From Nocardioides sp. Root682 (GTDB lineage Bacteria > Actinomycetota > Actinomycetes > Propionibacteriales > Nocardioidaceae), in NCBI RefSeq assembly GCF_001427795.1, contig NZ_LMHJ01000001.1, positions 295,773 to 359,772 of the forward strand: a stretch of 64,000 nucleotides of DNA. Direction: 5' to 3'. The notes beneath the pieces are model-generated. The model ran no database searches, was not told where the DNA came from, and saw nothing but the letters and a program-made list of their open reading frames with translations. The position numbers were made by a program, and so were the translations under genes. This document shows positions 1-8,409 of this stretch, in pieces. The stretch's first letter is position 1. Each line of letters opens with the position of its first letter.

Positions 1-143
1 CGCTCCCCCACGATCGCGACGAAGAGTCCGTCGGGGACCGGTGAGCGGCTGTCGACGTACGCCGGACCGGCGACGACGACGTCGTCACCGTGCAGGGCGC
101 CACCGACGACCCGAGCGACCTCGGACAGCTGGAGGGGAATCAT
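1..143 (-). CDS. murF: MurF N-terminus (UDP-MurNAc-tripeptide--D-Ala-D-Ala ligase), cut by the window edge
   Basis: Only the first 47 codons are present, running off the left edge. They start MIPLQLSEVARVVGGAL and continue with a VDSRSPVPDGLFVAI segment, the usual N-terminal substrate-binding fold of MurF. MurF adds D-Ala-D-Ala to the cytoplasmic UDP-MurNAc-tripeptide. The ATG (141-143) overlaps the TGA of murE by four bases, so the two are translationally coupled and murF follows murE as in most dcw clusters. The catalytic domains lie outside the window, so the call rests on the N-terminal sequence and the context. Confidence 0.85.
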   Translation of the reverse strand, partial: MIPLQLSEVARVVGGALHGDDVVVAGPAYVDSRSPVPDGLFVAIVGE

Positions 144-1666
144 CGTGGGCCGTCCAGGGCGGCGAGCACCTCGCGCGCCACCTGGCGGTCGTCGAACGGA
201 TGAACCACGCCGGCGACCTCCTGTCCGGTCTCGTGCCCCTTGCCGGCGATCAGCACGACGTCGCCGTCACCGGCTCCGGCCAGGGCGGACTCGATCGCGG
301 CACGACGGTCACCGATCTCCACGATCTCGGCGTCGGAAGCCACTTCGCGGGCACCGGCGAGGACCTCGGCCCGGACCGCGGCAGGGTCCTCGGACCGCGG
401 GTTGTCGTCGGTCACGATCACGACGTCGGCGAGCTCGGCAGCGATCGCTCCCATCACCGGGCGCTTCCCCCGGTCACGGTCCCCGCCCGCACCGATCACC
501 ACGACGAGGCGCCTGCGGGTGACCGGGCGCAGCGTACGAAGGACGGCGTCGACCGCGTCGGGCTTGTGGGCGTAGTCGACGACGACGGTGAGGTCGCGGT
601 CGGTGTCGATCCGCTCCAGACGACCGGGAACCCCGCCAGAACGGGCAATTCCGTCCGCGACGTCCTGTGCGTCGAGTCCTGCTTCGGCTGCAGAGGCGAT
701 GGCGGCCAGGGAATTGGCGACGTTGAACTCCCCCGGCAGCGGTACGACGCCCGCGACCGTGATGCCGTCAGGCCCGTGCACGGTGAACCGCGACCCGTCG
801 GCGCCGAGCACGACGTCGCTGACCGTCCAGTCGGCGGCAGCGGCCGCGGGGCCGACGCCGTAGGTGCGGACCGGGATCGGGGCCTCGCGGGCCAGCCGCT
901 GCCCGTGCTCGTCGTCGATGCAGACCAGGCCACGCCGCGCGTGCTCCGGAGTGAACAGCAGTGCCTTGGCCGAGAAGTAGTCCTCGACGTCGACATGGAA
1001 GTCCAGGTGGTCGCGACCGAGGTTGGTGAACACCGCGACGTCGAAGCGGACGCCGTCGACCCGGCCCATCACCAGAGCGTGGCTGGACACCTCCATCGCA
1101 CAGGCCGTCACTTCGAGCTCGCGCATCCGGGCGAAGAGCCCGTGCAGGTCCGGCGCCTCAGGGGTGGTGAGGGCGGTCTTGACCTCCTCACCCGCGATCC
1201 GGGTGCCGACCGTGCCCACCACCGCGCTGCGGATCCCGCTCGCGAGGAGGCCACCGTCGAGGAGTCGGGTGACCGTCGTCTTGCCCTGCGTGCCCGTGAC
1301 GCCGATCGTGGTCAACGCCGCAGCGGGTTCGCCGTAGATCTGTGCGGCCACCGCGCCCAGCACCGCCCGCGGATCGTCCACGACGAGCAGCGGCAGGTCC
1401 CAGCCCGACGCCTCGGCCACACCGGACGGGTCGGTCAGCACGGCAGCGGCGCCCGCCGTCCATGCCTGCTCGGTGAACGAGGCACCGTGGGCGCGGCTGC
1501 CCGGCAGCGCGGCGTACAGGTCGCCCGGCTGGACGCGACGCGAGTCGAGGGTCATCCCGAGGAGGCTCACCCCTGGGAAGACAGGCGCCAGCCCGAGGGC
1601 CCGGGCGATGGCGTCGAGGGACGTCAGCGGCGGGTGGACGGGGCGGGTGGTCGGGTCGCTCACCAC
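140..1666 (-). CDS. murE: MurE, UDP-MurNAc-L-Ala-D-Glu:meso/LL-diaminopimelate ligase
   Basis: Cytoplasmic ligase adding the third stem-peptide residue during peptidoglycan precursor synthesis. About 508 residues, normal for MurE. The ATP-binding loop GVTGTQGKTT is at residues 122-131, and a DNPR motif at about 421-424 is the family signature for diaminopimelate rather than lysine. The start is ambiguous between two adjacent GTG codons; the second (1661-1663) gives a four-base GTGA overlap with the ftsI stop, typical for this operon, so the true start may be one codon in. Whether LL- or meso-DAP is used cannot be read from this sequence. Confidence 0.95.
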   Translation of the reverse strand: MVSDPTTRPVHPPLTSLDAIARALGLAPVFPGVSLLGMTLDSRRVQPGDLYAALPGSRAHGASFTEQAWTAGAAAVLTDPSGVAEASGWDLPLLVVDDPRAVLGAVAAQIYGEPAAALTTIGVTGTQGKTTVTRLLDGGLLASGIRSAVVGTVGTRIAGEEVKTALTTPEAPDLHGLFARMRELEVTACAMEVSSHALVMGRVDGVRFDVAVFTNLGRDHLDFHVDVEDYFSAKALLFTPEHARRGLVCIDDEHGQRLAREAPIPVRTYGVGPAAAAADWTVSDVVLGADGSRFTVHGPDGITVAGVVPLPGEFNVANSLAAIASAAEAGLDAQDVADGIARSGGVPGRLERIDTDRDLTVVVDYAHKPDAVDAVLRTLRPVTRRRLVVVIGAGGDRDRGKRPVMGAIAAELADVVIVTDDNPRSEDPAAVRAEVLAGAREVASDAEIVEIGDRRAAIESALAGAGDGDVVLIAGKGHETGQEVAGVVHPFDDRQVAREVLAALDGPR

Positions 1667-3474
1667 TCGACCGGAGTCTGGTTGGGCTTGGCCCCGGTCG
1701 GCGGGACGCCGTACCGACGAAGGGTGTAGCTCATCAGCTTCGAGAAGGCCGGACCGGCCACGCTGCCACCGCCACTGCCACTGCGCGGGCTGTGGACGAC
1801 GACGTAGATCGTGAAGCGCGGGTCATCGGCAGGTGCGAAGCCGGCGAACGAGACCGAGGTGCTGCCGTCGTAGCGGCCCTCCTTGCCGACCCGCTGCGCG
1901 GTACCCGTCTTGCCGGCGACCCGGTAGCCGGGGACTGCCGCGCGCGGAGCCACACCGGCGTCGGGGTCGACCACCCGCTCCATCATCAGCATCGTCTCGC
2001 GGGCAGCGTCGGCGCTGACCACCCGGCGGGTGCCGGCGGCGTCGCTGCCGACCTTCGCGCCGTCGTCGGTCGTCGCCTCGCCCTGGATCAGGCTGGGGTC
2101 GATCCGCACTCCCCCGTTGGCGATCGTGTTGATCGCAGCCGCCATCTGGAGTGCGTTGACCGACAGGGACTGCCCGAACGCGATGCGGTCACCGACCTGC
2201 GACGTCCACGCGGCCCCCTTCGGGAGCAGGCCCTTGGTCTCGCCGCCGAGCCCGACGCGGGTCTGCTGGCCGAGCCCGAACTTCTCGAGGTAGGACCGCA
2301 GCTGGCCGCGCTTGAACTGGTCGGCGGCCAGCACCGTGCCGATGTTGGAGGACTTGGCGATGATGCCCGCCAGGGTCAGCTTGATCGTCCCGTGGTCCCA
2401 GTAGTCACCGATCGGCCGGTCCTGGCGGTTCAGCTGACCGGGCACCCGGAACTTCTGCTCCTTGAACGCCAGGCCGGCATCGACCAGCGAGCTGATCGTC
2501 AGCACCTTCTCGACCGAGCCGGGCTCGTAGACGTCAGTGAGGGCAGAGGACTTGTAGAGCTCGTCGGTGTACTCGTAGGGATCCGACGCGTCGTACGTCG
2601 GGTAGTCCGCCAGGGCGAGCACCTGACCGGTCCGGCTGTCCATGATGATCGCGATGCCGGACTCGGCGGCTGCCCTGACGACGGTCTGCTGGAGGACCCG
2701 TTGGGCGTAGAACTGCAGGTCGCGGTCGATCGTGGTGCGCACGTCCTTGCCGTCGACGGCCGGCGTCACCGTGTTGTCACCGAGCGGGATCTGGTTGCCG
2801 GCACCGACCTGGTAGCGCGCCTCGCCGTCCTTGCCCGAGAGGTAGCGGTCGAACGAGTCCTCGAGGCCGGCGAGCGCCTGCGCGGAGCCGTCGTTCTTCG
2901 GCGTGCCCAGGAAGCCGAGCACGTTGGCGGCGACCTCGTCGTTGGGATAGATCCGCAGCGGGTCGCGCTCGGTCATCAGTCCGGCGAACGGGCGACCCTT
3001 GTCGTCCTTGAACTTCTCGGCGACGTCCGACACGACCTTCTCGGCCTTGCTCGCCGGGACCTGCCGGGCGACGTACTGGAAGCGACTTCCCTTCGTGCGC
3101 AGTCGCTTCAACGTGTCGAAGTAGTCGACACCGAGCCGGTCGGACAGCAGCGTCGCCAGCTCCGGAGCGACCGCGGCGGTCACGGCCGGGTCGGCCACGA
3201 TCATCCGGCCGTCGACGGTCTCGGCCAGCGCCTCACCGTTGCGGTCCAGGATCTCCCCGCGGGTCGCCGGCAGCGTGACGATCTGCGACCCCTCGGCGGC
3301 GGCCATCTGCGCGTAGTCCTGCGGGTCGATGCCCTGAAGCTGCACCAGGCGGGCGGCGAAGACGGACAGGACCATCGCGATCAGCAGGAAGCCGATCTGC
3401 ATCCGCCGCTGGGGCGATCCGCGACGCACCGCACCGGTGGTGCGGGTCTGGCGGAGTGGATTGTGTCGGCTCAA
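1660..3474 (-). CDS. ftsI: FtsI/PBP3-type septal peptidoglycan transpeptidase
   Basis: Class B penicillin-binding protein of the divisome, cross-linking septal peptidoglycan outside the membrane. 604 residues: basic cytoplasmic tail, one membrane anchor (about 27-47), a dimerisation region with the RGEILDRNGEALA box (72-84), and a transpeptidase domain. Catalytic motifs are all visible: S-x-x-K as SVEK at 320-323 in the context YEPGS, SSN at 375-377, and KTGTAQ at 522-527. SVEK differs from the commoner STFK but keeps the required Ser and Lys. It sits between the ftsL-like gene and murE, overlapping murE by a few bases. Confidence 0.95.
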   Translation of the reverse strand: MSRHNPLRQTRTTGAVRRGSPQRRMQIGFLLIAMVLSVFAARLVQLQGIDPQDYAQMAAAEGSQIVTLPATRGEILDRNGEALAETVDGRMIVADPAVTAAVAPELATLLSDRLGVDYFDTLKRLRTKGSRFQYVARQVPASKAEKVVSDVAEKFKDDKGRPFAGLMTERDPLRIYPNDEVAANVLGFLGTPKNDGSAQALAGLEDSFDRYLSGKDGEARYQVGAGNQIPLGDNTVTPAVDGKDVRTTIDRDLQFYAQRVLQQTVVRAAAESGIAIIMDSRTGQVLALADYPTYDASDPYEYTDELYKSSALTDVYEPGSVEKVLTISSLVDAGLAFKEQKFRVPGQLNRQDRPIGDYWDHGTIKLTLAGIIAKSSNIGTVLAADQFKRGQLRSYLEKFGLGQQTRVGLGGETKGLLPKGAAWTSQVGDRIAFGQSLSVNALQMAAAINTIANGGVRIDPSLIQGEATTDDGAKVGSDAAGTRRVVSADAARETMLMMERVVDPDAGVAPRAAVPGYRVAGKTGTAQRVGKEGRYDGSTSVSFAGFAPADDPRFTIYVVVHSPRSGSGGGSVAGPAFSKLMSYTLRRYGVPPTGAKPNQTPVEW

Positions 3475-3538
3475 CGCTCTCGTCCTGGTCGCTGACGTTG
3501 TCTGGGTGCCCGGAGAGTGTCCAACCTAGGCGGAGCGA

Positions 3539-4057
3539 TCAACGATTCCGGGCGGGCGCGCCGTCGGCGCGCACCTTGACCGTCTTCGCCTTGAGGGAGG
3601 CTGGCTTGCGCGGTCCCGGAGTGGCCAGCGGAATGCTGTCCTCCGCGGACGCAGGCGTCGGGTGGCCGCTGATCTTGCCGCTCCCGAGATGCAGGACGCC
3701 GGCAGGCGTCGAAGGGATCACCATGCCGAGCTTCTGGGCGGCCTGCGCCACCCGCTGGGGACCGCGCAGCTCCTGGATGTCCATCTCCAGCGCCTCCTGC
3801 TGCGCGCTGAGGTCGGTGGCCTGCTTCTCGAGCGCGGTCGCCCGGAACGACGCCTGCTGCATCGAGGTGTTGAACAGCAGCAGACCGATGACCCCCGCCA
3901 GCAGGATGATGCTCACGAACGTCACGAACGGCACCCGGGGTGCCGTCGTACGACGGCGCGGCACCACGGTGAGCCGGGCACGCTCCAGCGCAGCCTGGGC
4001 CAGCCGGGGCGCAGCGTGCGGCAGGCGGCTGCGGAGGGCGGATGCGGTGCTGCTCAT
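3539..4057 (-). CDS. ftsL: FtsL-like divisome membrane protein
   Basis: 172-residue bitopic protein in the FtsL position between rsmH and ftsI. It has a basic N-terminus, one membrane helix (about 46-64, [16 protein letters not shown]), a short heptad-like segment (about 75-95, [16 protein letters not shown]), an AQKLGMV segment typical of FtsL/septum-formation proteins, and a Pro/Ala/Lys-rich C-terminal tail. The ATG (4055-4057) overlaps the rsmH TGA in an ATGA arrangement, which fixes the start; the open frame runs further upstream through rsmH but that part is not coding. FtsL proteins diverge strongly, so function rests on topology and synteny. Confidence 0.8.
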   Translation of the reverse strand: MSSTASALRSRLPHAAPRLAQAALERARLTVVPRRRTTAPRVPFVTFVSIILLAGVIGLLLFNTSMQQASFRATALEKQATDLSAQQEALEMDIQELRGPQRVAQAAQKLGMVIPSTPAGVLHLGSGKISGHPTPASAEDSIPLATPGPRKPASLKAKTVKVRADGAPARNR

Positions 4058-5034
4058 GATGCGGCTCCCTTGCCGGACGAGGTGGAACGTGGACGAGTGC
4101 GCTCGATGGCGCGAAGTCGGACGGAGGCGGCGCGAGGGTTCTCCTCGATCTCCGCTTCGTTTGCCTGCTCCGCGCCCCGCGTGACCAGCCGGTACGACGG
4201 CTCGGACCCTTCGGGCAGGAACGGCAGGTCGTCGGGGACCGTCGAGCGGGTGACGTCCGCGAACGTCCGTTTCACCAGCCGGTCCTCGAGCGAGTGGTAC
4301 GACTCGACGACCACCCGGCCACCGAGCCCGATCGCCTCGACGGCGGCCGGCATGGCCCGCTCGAGCACCCGGAGCTCGTCGTTGACCTCCATCCGCAGCG
4401 CCTGGAAGGTGCGCTTGGCGGGGTGGCCACCGGTGCGGCGTGCGGGCGCGGGGATGGCGGCGTAGAGCAGCTCCACGAGCCTGGCCGAGTTGGTGAACGG
4501 CTCGACCTCCCGCTCCCTCACGACGGCCGAGGCGATCCGCTTGGCCATCTTCTCCTCGCCGTACCTCTGGAGGATGCGGGTCAGGTCGCCGGCGCTGTAG
4601 GTGTTGAGGACGTCGGCCGCGGTCGGGCCGGTGGTGCCGTCCATCCGCATGTCGAGCGGTGCGTCGATCGAGTAGGCGAAGCCCCGTTCGGGCAGGTCGA
4701 GCTGCATCGACGAGACGCCGAGGTCGAAGAGCACGCCCGCGACCTCCCGCAGCCCGAGGTCGGCGATCACGTCGGGGATCTCGTCGTAGACGGCGTGCAC
4801 CCCGGTGAAGCGGTCGCCGTACGACGCCAGCCGCTCGCGGCTCATCGCCAGCGCCTGGGGGTCGCGGTCGATGCCGACAACGCGAGCCTGGGGACACCGT
4901 TCCAGCACTGCTTCGCTGTGACCGCCGAGCCCGAGGGTGGCGTCGATCAGCACCGCGTCGGGGTGGTCGAGCGCGGGCGCGAGAAGGGCGACGACCCGGT
5001 CGAGGAGGACGGGGACGTGGCGCGGAGCGTTCAT
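4054..5034 (-). CDS. rsmH: RsmH (MraW), 16S rRNA cytosine-1402 N4-methyltransferase
   Basis: SAM-dependent methyltransferase that modifies C1402 of 16S rRNA in the decoding centre. 326 residues, normal length. The N-terminal [10 protein letters not shown] motif, the SAM-binding loop [14 protein letters not shown] (31-44), GIDRDPQAL and the [11 protein letters not shown] segment are hallmarks of the family. It is encoded in the dcw cluster between a small membrane protein gene (six-base gap) and the ftsL-like gene (four-base overlap). A structured leader RNA precedes this part of the operon. Confidence 0.97.
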   Translation of the reverse strand: MNAPRHVPVLLDRVVALLAPALDHPDAVLIDATLGLGGHSEAVLERCPQARVVGIDRDPQALAMSRERLASYGDRFTGVHAVYDEIPDVIADLGLREVAGVLFDLGVSSMQLDLPERGFAYSIDAPLDMRMDGTTGPTAADVLNTYSAGDLTRILQRYGEEKMAKRIASAVVREREVEPFTNSARLVELLYAAIPAPARRTGGHPAKRTFQALRMEVNDELRVLERAMPAAVEAIGLGGRVVVESYHSLEDRLVKRTFADVTRSTVPDDLPFLPEGSEPSYRLVTRGAEQANEAEIEENPRAASVRLRAIERTRPRSTSSGKGAAS

Positions 5035-5040
5035 GTCGCG

Positions 5041-5205
5041 TCAGCGCCCTGCAACGTGGGTGGCGAGCAGGAGCAGGGAGCACGCGAGCGAGACCGCCAG
5101 GGAGAAGGCCATCAAGGCCAGTGCCTCCCGGGCCTGTTCCCTGACGCGCGGCGACACCGAACGCTCGCCGGACGCATCCGGTGCGTGCGTGCGAATGACG
5201 CTCAT
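5041..5205 (-). CDS. Small single-pass membrane protein between mraZ and rsmH
   Basis: 54-residue protein starting MSVIRTHAPDASGERS. The N-terminal half is polar with Arg/Glu residues; the C-terminal third (about 31-50) is one hydrophobic helix, so it is predicted to be a tail-anchored or single-pass membrane protein. The ATG (5203-5205) is preceded by AAAGGG, a plausible ribosome site, and the stop is six bases before the rsmH start, so it is cotranscribed with rsmH, ftsL and ftsI. I do not recognise a named family. The position suggests a division or cell-wall role, but that is inference. It could also act as a leader peptide for rsmH. Confidence 0.6.
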   Translation of the reverse strand: MSVIRTHAPDASGERSVSPRVREQAREALALMAFSLAVSLACSLLLLATHVAGR

Positions 5206-5241
5206 GGTTTCGACCCTTTGAGTACTGGTGCTGGAAATGAG

Positions 5242-5443
5242 GCGGATCCGCAGAGCCAGGTCCCTGCCCGCTCCCGTGCCGGCGTGTGTTCGGGTGCCGT
5301 CTGGTGCCGGGGAAGTGCCCCAGAAGGCCGGGTGTCCCCGTTGTCGCCGTGACCGCCTGGTACCGGGGAAGGTGTCCCAGGTGGGGGTCGACATCGGGGT
5401 GTCGGGAGCGGGAGCGGGCTGAGACCTCGTCCTGCGGATCCGC
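5242..5443 (-). ncRNA. mraW-type leader RNA: two CUUCCCC-loop hairpins inside a long stem
   Basis: Read on the minus strand, two hairpins occur at 5356-5381 and 5300-5324. Each has a five-pair outer stem (CCTGG/CCAGG and TCTGG/CCAGA), a two-pair inner stem and a terminal loop containing CTTCCCC. Their stems differ by compensatory changes, which supports RNA structure. The pair is enclosed by an interrupted long-range inverted repeat: 12 bases at 5432-5443 with 5242-5253, five at 5423-5427 with 5258-5262, and eleven at 5409-5419 with 5266-5276. From memory, the published mraW RNA motif of actinobacteria has a CUUCCCC loop and lies upstream of mraW (rsmH), as here. Identity with that motif is inferred. 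Confidence 0.65.
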
Positions 5444-5480
5444 GATTGAGTTGTGAAGGCGCTGGTTCGCGCCGGTGCTG

Positions 5481-5903
5481 CTAGTCGTCGTCCTCGTCGA
5501 GGTCGGCGAACTCCTCCAGCGCTTCGAGCTGGAACTCGCGCCATGCAGTCGGGTTCCAGATCTCGAGCCGGTCCCGCACACCGATCACGACGACGTCGCG
5601 CTCGAGTCCGGCGTACTCACGCAGGAGGGCCGGAATGCCGATCCGTCCCTGCTTGTCAGGCGTGCTCTCGTCGCCACCGGCGAAGAGCACTCGGGCGTAC
5701 CGGCGGGCGGCGCGGTTGGTCATCGGCCGGGCGGAGGCCCGCTCGGCTTCGTCGGCGAAGACATCGGTCGGCCAGACGACCAGGCACTTGTCCTGTCCCT
5801 GTGTGACCACGATGCCCTCCGCCAGTCGATCCCTGAACTTCGCCGGGAGGAACAGGCGGCCCTTGTCATCGAGCTTGGGGGTGTAGGTGCCCATGAAGAG
5901 CAT
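5481..5903 (-). CDS. mraZ: MraZ, SpoVT/AbrB-type regulator of the dcw cluster
   Basis: Ring-forming DNA-binding protein that in other bacteria represses its own division/cell-wall operon. 140 residues with two AbrB-like repeats: GTYTPKLDDKGRLFLPAKF near the N-terminus and DKQGRIGIPALLREYA in the second half; the C-terminus is acidic (ADLDEDDD). The ATG at 5901-5903 (MLFMGTYTP) is preferred because a GGGGGTG ribosome site precedes it; an internal ATG at 5892-5894 would trim three residues. A promoter with phased GTGG repeats lies just upstream, consistent with autoregulation. Confidence 0.95.
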   Translation of the reverse strand: MLFMGTYTPKLDDKGRLFLPAKFRDRLAEGIVVTQGQDKCLVVWPTDVFADEAERASARPMTNRAARRYARVLFAGGDESTPDKQGRIGIPALLREYAGLERDVVVIGVRDRLEIWNPTAWREFQLEALEEFADLDEDDD

Positions 5904-5937
5904 CCGGCACCCCCAGCCAGTCAACGTGTGGTCTGTC

Positions 5938-5993
5938 CTCCACTTTGCCCCACAGTACTCCACTTTGCCCCACCGTCAACCACCATTCACCAC
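5938..5993 (-). promoter_or_regulatory. MraZ operator: six GTGG boxes at exact 10-base spacing
   Basis: Minus-strand hexamers start every ten bases: GTGGAG (5938-5943), GTGGGG (5948-5953), GTGGAG (5958-5963), GTGGGG (5968-5973), GTGGTT (5978-5983) and GTGGTG (5988-5993). MraZ of E. coli is known to bind direct TGGG-type repeats with about ten-base periodicity. The array overlaps the -35, spacer and -10 of the mraZ promoter, so repression by occlusion is the simple reading. Confidence 0.75.
5952..5979 (-). promoter_or_regulatory. mraZ promoter (TTGACG-16-TACTGT)
   Basis: On the minus strand, TTGACG (5974-5979) and TACTGT (5952-5957) are separated by 16 bases, a good match to a housekeeping sigma promoter. 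Transcription would start near 5945, about 40 bases before the mraZ ATG. The spacer and -10 are covered by GTGG repeats. Confidence 0.65.
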
Positions 5994-6067
5994 GATTCGG
6001 CCACTGGGGTCGGCTCGAGGCCGCTGGCGTGCGCAAGGAACCGCAGGTCAGCGGCCTGTTCGGTGCG

Positions 6068-6126
6068 GTGGAGCGAAGTGGAGGAGAAGTGGAGGAGAAA
6101 CCGCCCCGAACGGGAACGGAGTGGAG
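6068..6126 (+). promoter_or_regulatory. Plus-strand GTGGAG boxes upstream of moxR
   Basis: GTGGAG occurs on the plus strand at 6068-6073, 6078-6083, 6089-6094 and 6121-6126; the first two are ten bases apart and the third eleven. They match the boxes of the mraZ operator but point toward moxR. A TAGGGT hexamer at 6153-6158 could be the moxR -10 element, though no convincing -35 is visible. Function as a second MraZ operator is inference. Confidence 0.45.
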
Positions 6127-6194
6127 GAGGGCGTCTTCACCCAGTGGCGCCGTAGGGTGACTCCACCGATCCACAGCAGGCAGAGGGAGACGAC

Positions 6195-7178
6195 GTGGAG
6201 TCCCAGATCAGCCCACCGATGACCGAGAGCGACGTGGAGTCCGTCGCTCGGGTCGCCGGCCGGATCCGCGCCAACGTCGAGAAGGTCATCGAGGGCAAGA
6301 GCGACGTGGTGACCGCGTCGATCATCGTGATGCTCGCCGAGGGCCACCTGCTGATCGAGGACGTGCCGGGCGTCGGGAAGACGATGCTGAGCAAGGCGCT
6401 GGCCCGCAGCATCGACTCGACGGTCCGACGGATCCAGTTCACCCCCGACCTGCTGCCCTCGGACATCACCGGCGTCTCGGTCTACAACCAGTCGACCCGG
6501 GCCTTCGAGTTCCGCCCGGGCGGGGTGTTCGCCAATGTCGTCATCGGTGACGAGATCAACCGGGCCTCACCCAAGACCCAGTCGGCACTGCTCGAGTGCA
6601 TGGCCGAGCGCCAGGTGACCGTCGACAACGTCACCTACCAGCTCGAGTCGCCGTTCATGGTGATCGCGACCCAGAACCCGGTCGAGATGGAGGGCACCTA
6701 CCCGCTCCCCGAGGCACAGCGCGACCGGTTCCTCGCCCGGGTCTCGGTCGGCTACCCCGTGCCCGCGGCGGAGATCGCGATGCTCGAGAGCCATGGCACC
6801 ACCAACCCGCTCGACGACCTCGGTCCGGTGACCGACAGTGCCGAGATCCGTCGCCTCTGCGGCATCGTCGCCCGCGTCCACGTCTCGCCGGCCGTCCAGC
6901 GCTACGCCGTCGCCCTGACTGCGGCGACCCGCGAGAGCCCCGAGCTGCTGCTGGGCGCCTCCCCTCGCGCGACCTTGCACCTGGTTCGAGCAGCGAAGGC
7001 GCGCGCCGCGGTGCACCACCGCGACTACGTCCTTCCCGACGACGTGCGGTCACTCCTGCAGCCGGTGCTGGCCCACCGCCTGCTCCCGAGCGCCGAAGCA
7101 GCGGTCGGCGGCCGGGGCGCCGCATCGATCCTCGAGGCCATCGCTGCACAGGTTCCGGTGCCGGACTCCCCTGCCTGA
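6195..7178 (+). CDS. MoxR-family AAA+ ATPase
   Basis: 327-residue AAA+ chaperone-like ATPase. Walker A is at about 59-63 (GVGKT, in EDVPGVGKT); Walker B is VVIGDE ending at 119-120, followed by INRASPKTQSALLE, a MoxR signature. ATQNPVEMEGTYPLPEAQ is the sensor/arginine-finger region. GTG start with a GAGGGAGA ribosome site seven bases upstream. MoxR proteins usually act with DUF58 and von Willebrand A proteins to mature or assemble complexes, and a DUF58 gene follows directly. The operon with DUF58 and transglutaminase genes is widespread in actinobacteria; its substrate is unknown. It is divergent from mraZ. Confidence 0.92.
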   Translation: MESQISPPMTESDVESVARVAGRIRANVEKVIEGKSDVVTASIIVMLAEGHLLIEDVPGVGKTMLSKALARSIDSTVRRIQFTPDLLPSDITGVSVYNQSTRAFEFRPGGVFANVVIGDEINRASPKTQSALLECMAERQVTVDNVTYQLESPFMVIATQNPVEMEGTYPLPEAQRDRFLARVSVGYPVPAAEIAMLESHGTTNPLDDLGPVTDSAEIRRLCGIVARVHVSPAVQRYAVALTAATRESPELLLGASPRATLHLVRAAKARAAVHHRDYVLPDDVRSLLQPVLAHRLLPSAEAAVGGRGAASILEAIAAQVPVPDSPA

Positions 7179-7179
7179 C

Positions 7180-8409
7180 ATGGTCCGTCCCAGCCTGTCC
7201 TCCCTGACCCTGCGCGGACGTGCGTTCGTCGCGGCGGGCCTCACCGCCGTGGCCTGCGCCCTGGTGTTCGCACAGCCGGCACTGACCCAGGTGGGAGTAC
7301 TGGTGCTGACCCTGCCGCTCATCGCGGCCCTGGTCGTGAGCCGGCGACGCCACGACCCGACCGTCACCCGTTCGGTGTGGCCCCGGCTGCTGCGGGCGGG
7401 AGAGTCCGCGCGGATCGATCTCACCATCGCCAGCGACCGCGGGCGATCCGACGGCGCCCTGCTGGTCGAGGACGCCCTTCCCTATGCCCTCGGCAACCGT
7501 CCGCGCTTCGTCCTTCAGGGACTGGGCCAGCGGTGGGAACGCACCGTGAGCTATCCGGTCCGCGCTGACCTGCGCGGCCAGTACGTCGTGGGACCCCTGA
7601 ACGTCCGGATCACCGATCCGTTCGGGCTCGTCGAACGCCGCCGCTCCGTCGCCGGTACGGCGGAGCTGATCGTGACGCCGCGGGTGCTCCCCCTGCCGCC
7701 CATCCCCCTGACCGGAGGCTGGCAAGGAGCGGGCGAGCACCGGCCCCAGGCCTTCGCGTCGGGCTCGGCCGAGGACGTCAGCGTTCGGGAGTACCGCCGC
7801 GGCGACGACCTCCGGCGGGTCCACTGGCGCAGCTCGGCGCGCATCGGCGAGCTGATGGTGCGTCGCGAGGAGCAGCCGTGGGAGGCACACGCGACGGTCC
7901 TGATCGACAACCGCAACTACGCCCACCGCGGCCAGGGTCCGGCGTCCAGCTTCGAGGCAGCCGTCGTCGTTGCCGCCTCGCTGGTCGTCCACCTCGAGCA
8001 GCACGGATACGCCGTCCAGCTCGCCACCGCGGCCGGCACCGAGGCTTCCGGCGCCGAGGAAGCGCTGCGACAGCTCGCCGTCCTCACCACGACCACGCGG
8101 GGCACCCTGGACGTCGGGTGGTGCGGAGACCAGTCCCGCGGAGGTGTCGTTGCCGCCGTCTTCGGCGCGATGATCGGCGGTGACACGGCGTCCTTGCGCC
8201 GGATCCGTCACGACGCCGGGGTCGCGCTCGGCGTCGTACTCGATGTCGAGCAGTGGTCGGCGACCCGCGGCAGCGCGGGACCGGCTGCCGCGGCGTCCCT
8301 GCTGGGCGCGCTCGGCTGGCGGGCAGCCGGGATGGGGCCGCGCGATCGGCTCGATGCGGCCTGGCGCGACCTGGGACGAGCGCCCGCGCGGGGCGGAGCC
8401 GGACGATGA
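7180..8409 (+). CDS. DUF58 domain protein, MoxR partner
   Basis: 409 residues. Two hydrophobic segments near the N-terminus (about 14-32 and 38-50) anchor it to the membrane. The DUF58 core (about 205-225) has the diagnostic YRRGDDLRRVHWRSSAR sequence followed by ATVLIDN. The domain is related to von Willebrand A folds. It starts one base after the moxR stop and overlaps the transglutaminase gene by four bases (ATGA), so the three proteins are made together. Its biochemical role is not known; with MoxR it is thought to assist folding or assembly of envelope proteins. Confidence 0.9.
   Translation: MVRPSLSSLTLRGRAFVAAGLTAVACALVFAQPALTQVGVLVLTLPLIAALVVSRRRHDPTVTRSVWPRLLRAGESARIDLTIASDRGRSDGALLVEDALPYALGNRPRFVLQGLGQRWERTVSYPVRADLRGQYVVGPLNVRITDPFGLVERRRSVAGTAELIVTPRVLPLPPIPLTGGWQGAGEHRPQAFASGSAEDVSVREYRRGDDLRRVHWRSSARIGELMVRREEQPWEAHATVLIDNRNYAHRGQGPASSFEAAVVVAASLVVHLEQHGYAVQLATAAGTEASGAEEALRQLAVLTTTTRGTLDVGWCGDQSRGGVVAAVFGAMIGGDTASLRRIRHDAGVALGVVLDVEQWSATRGSAGPAAAASLLGALGWRAAGMGPRDRLDAAWRDLGRAPARGGAGR

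Noticed and set aside
3539..5581. One long 680-codon minus-strand gene covering the FtsL-like protein and sequence upstream
   Set aside because: The upstream part is out of frame with rsmH and has no domain. The FtsL-like gene has its own ATG overlapping the rsmH stop.
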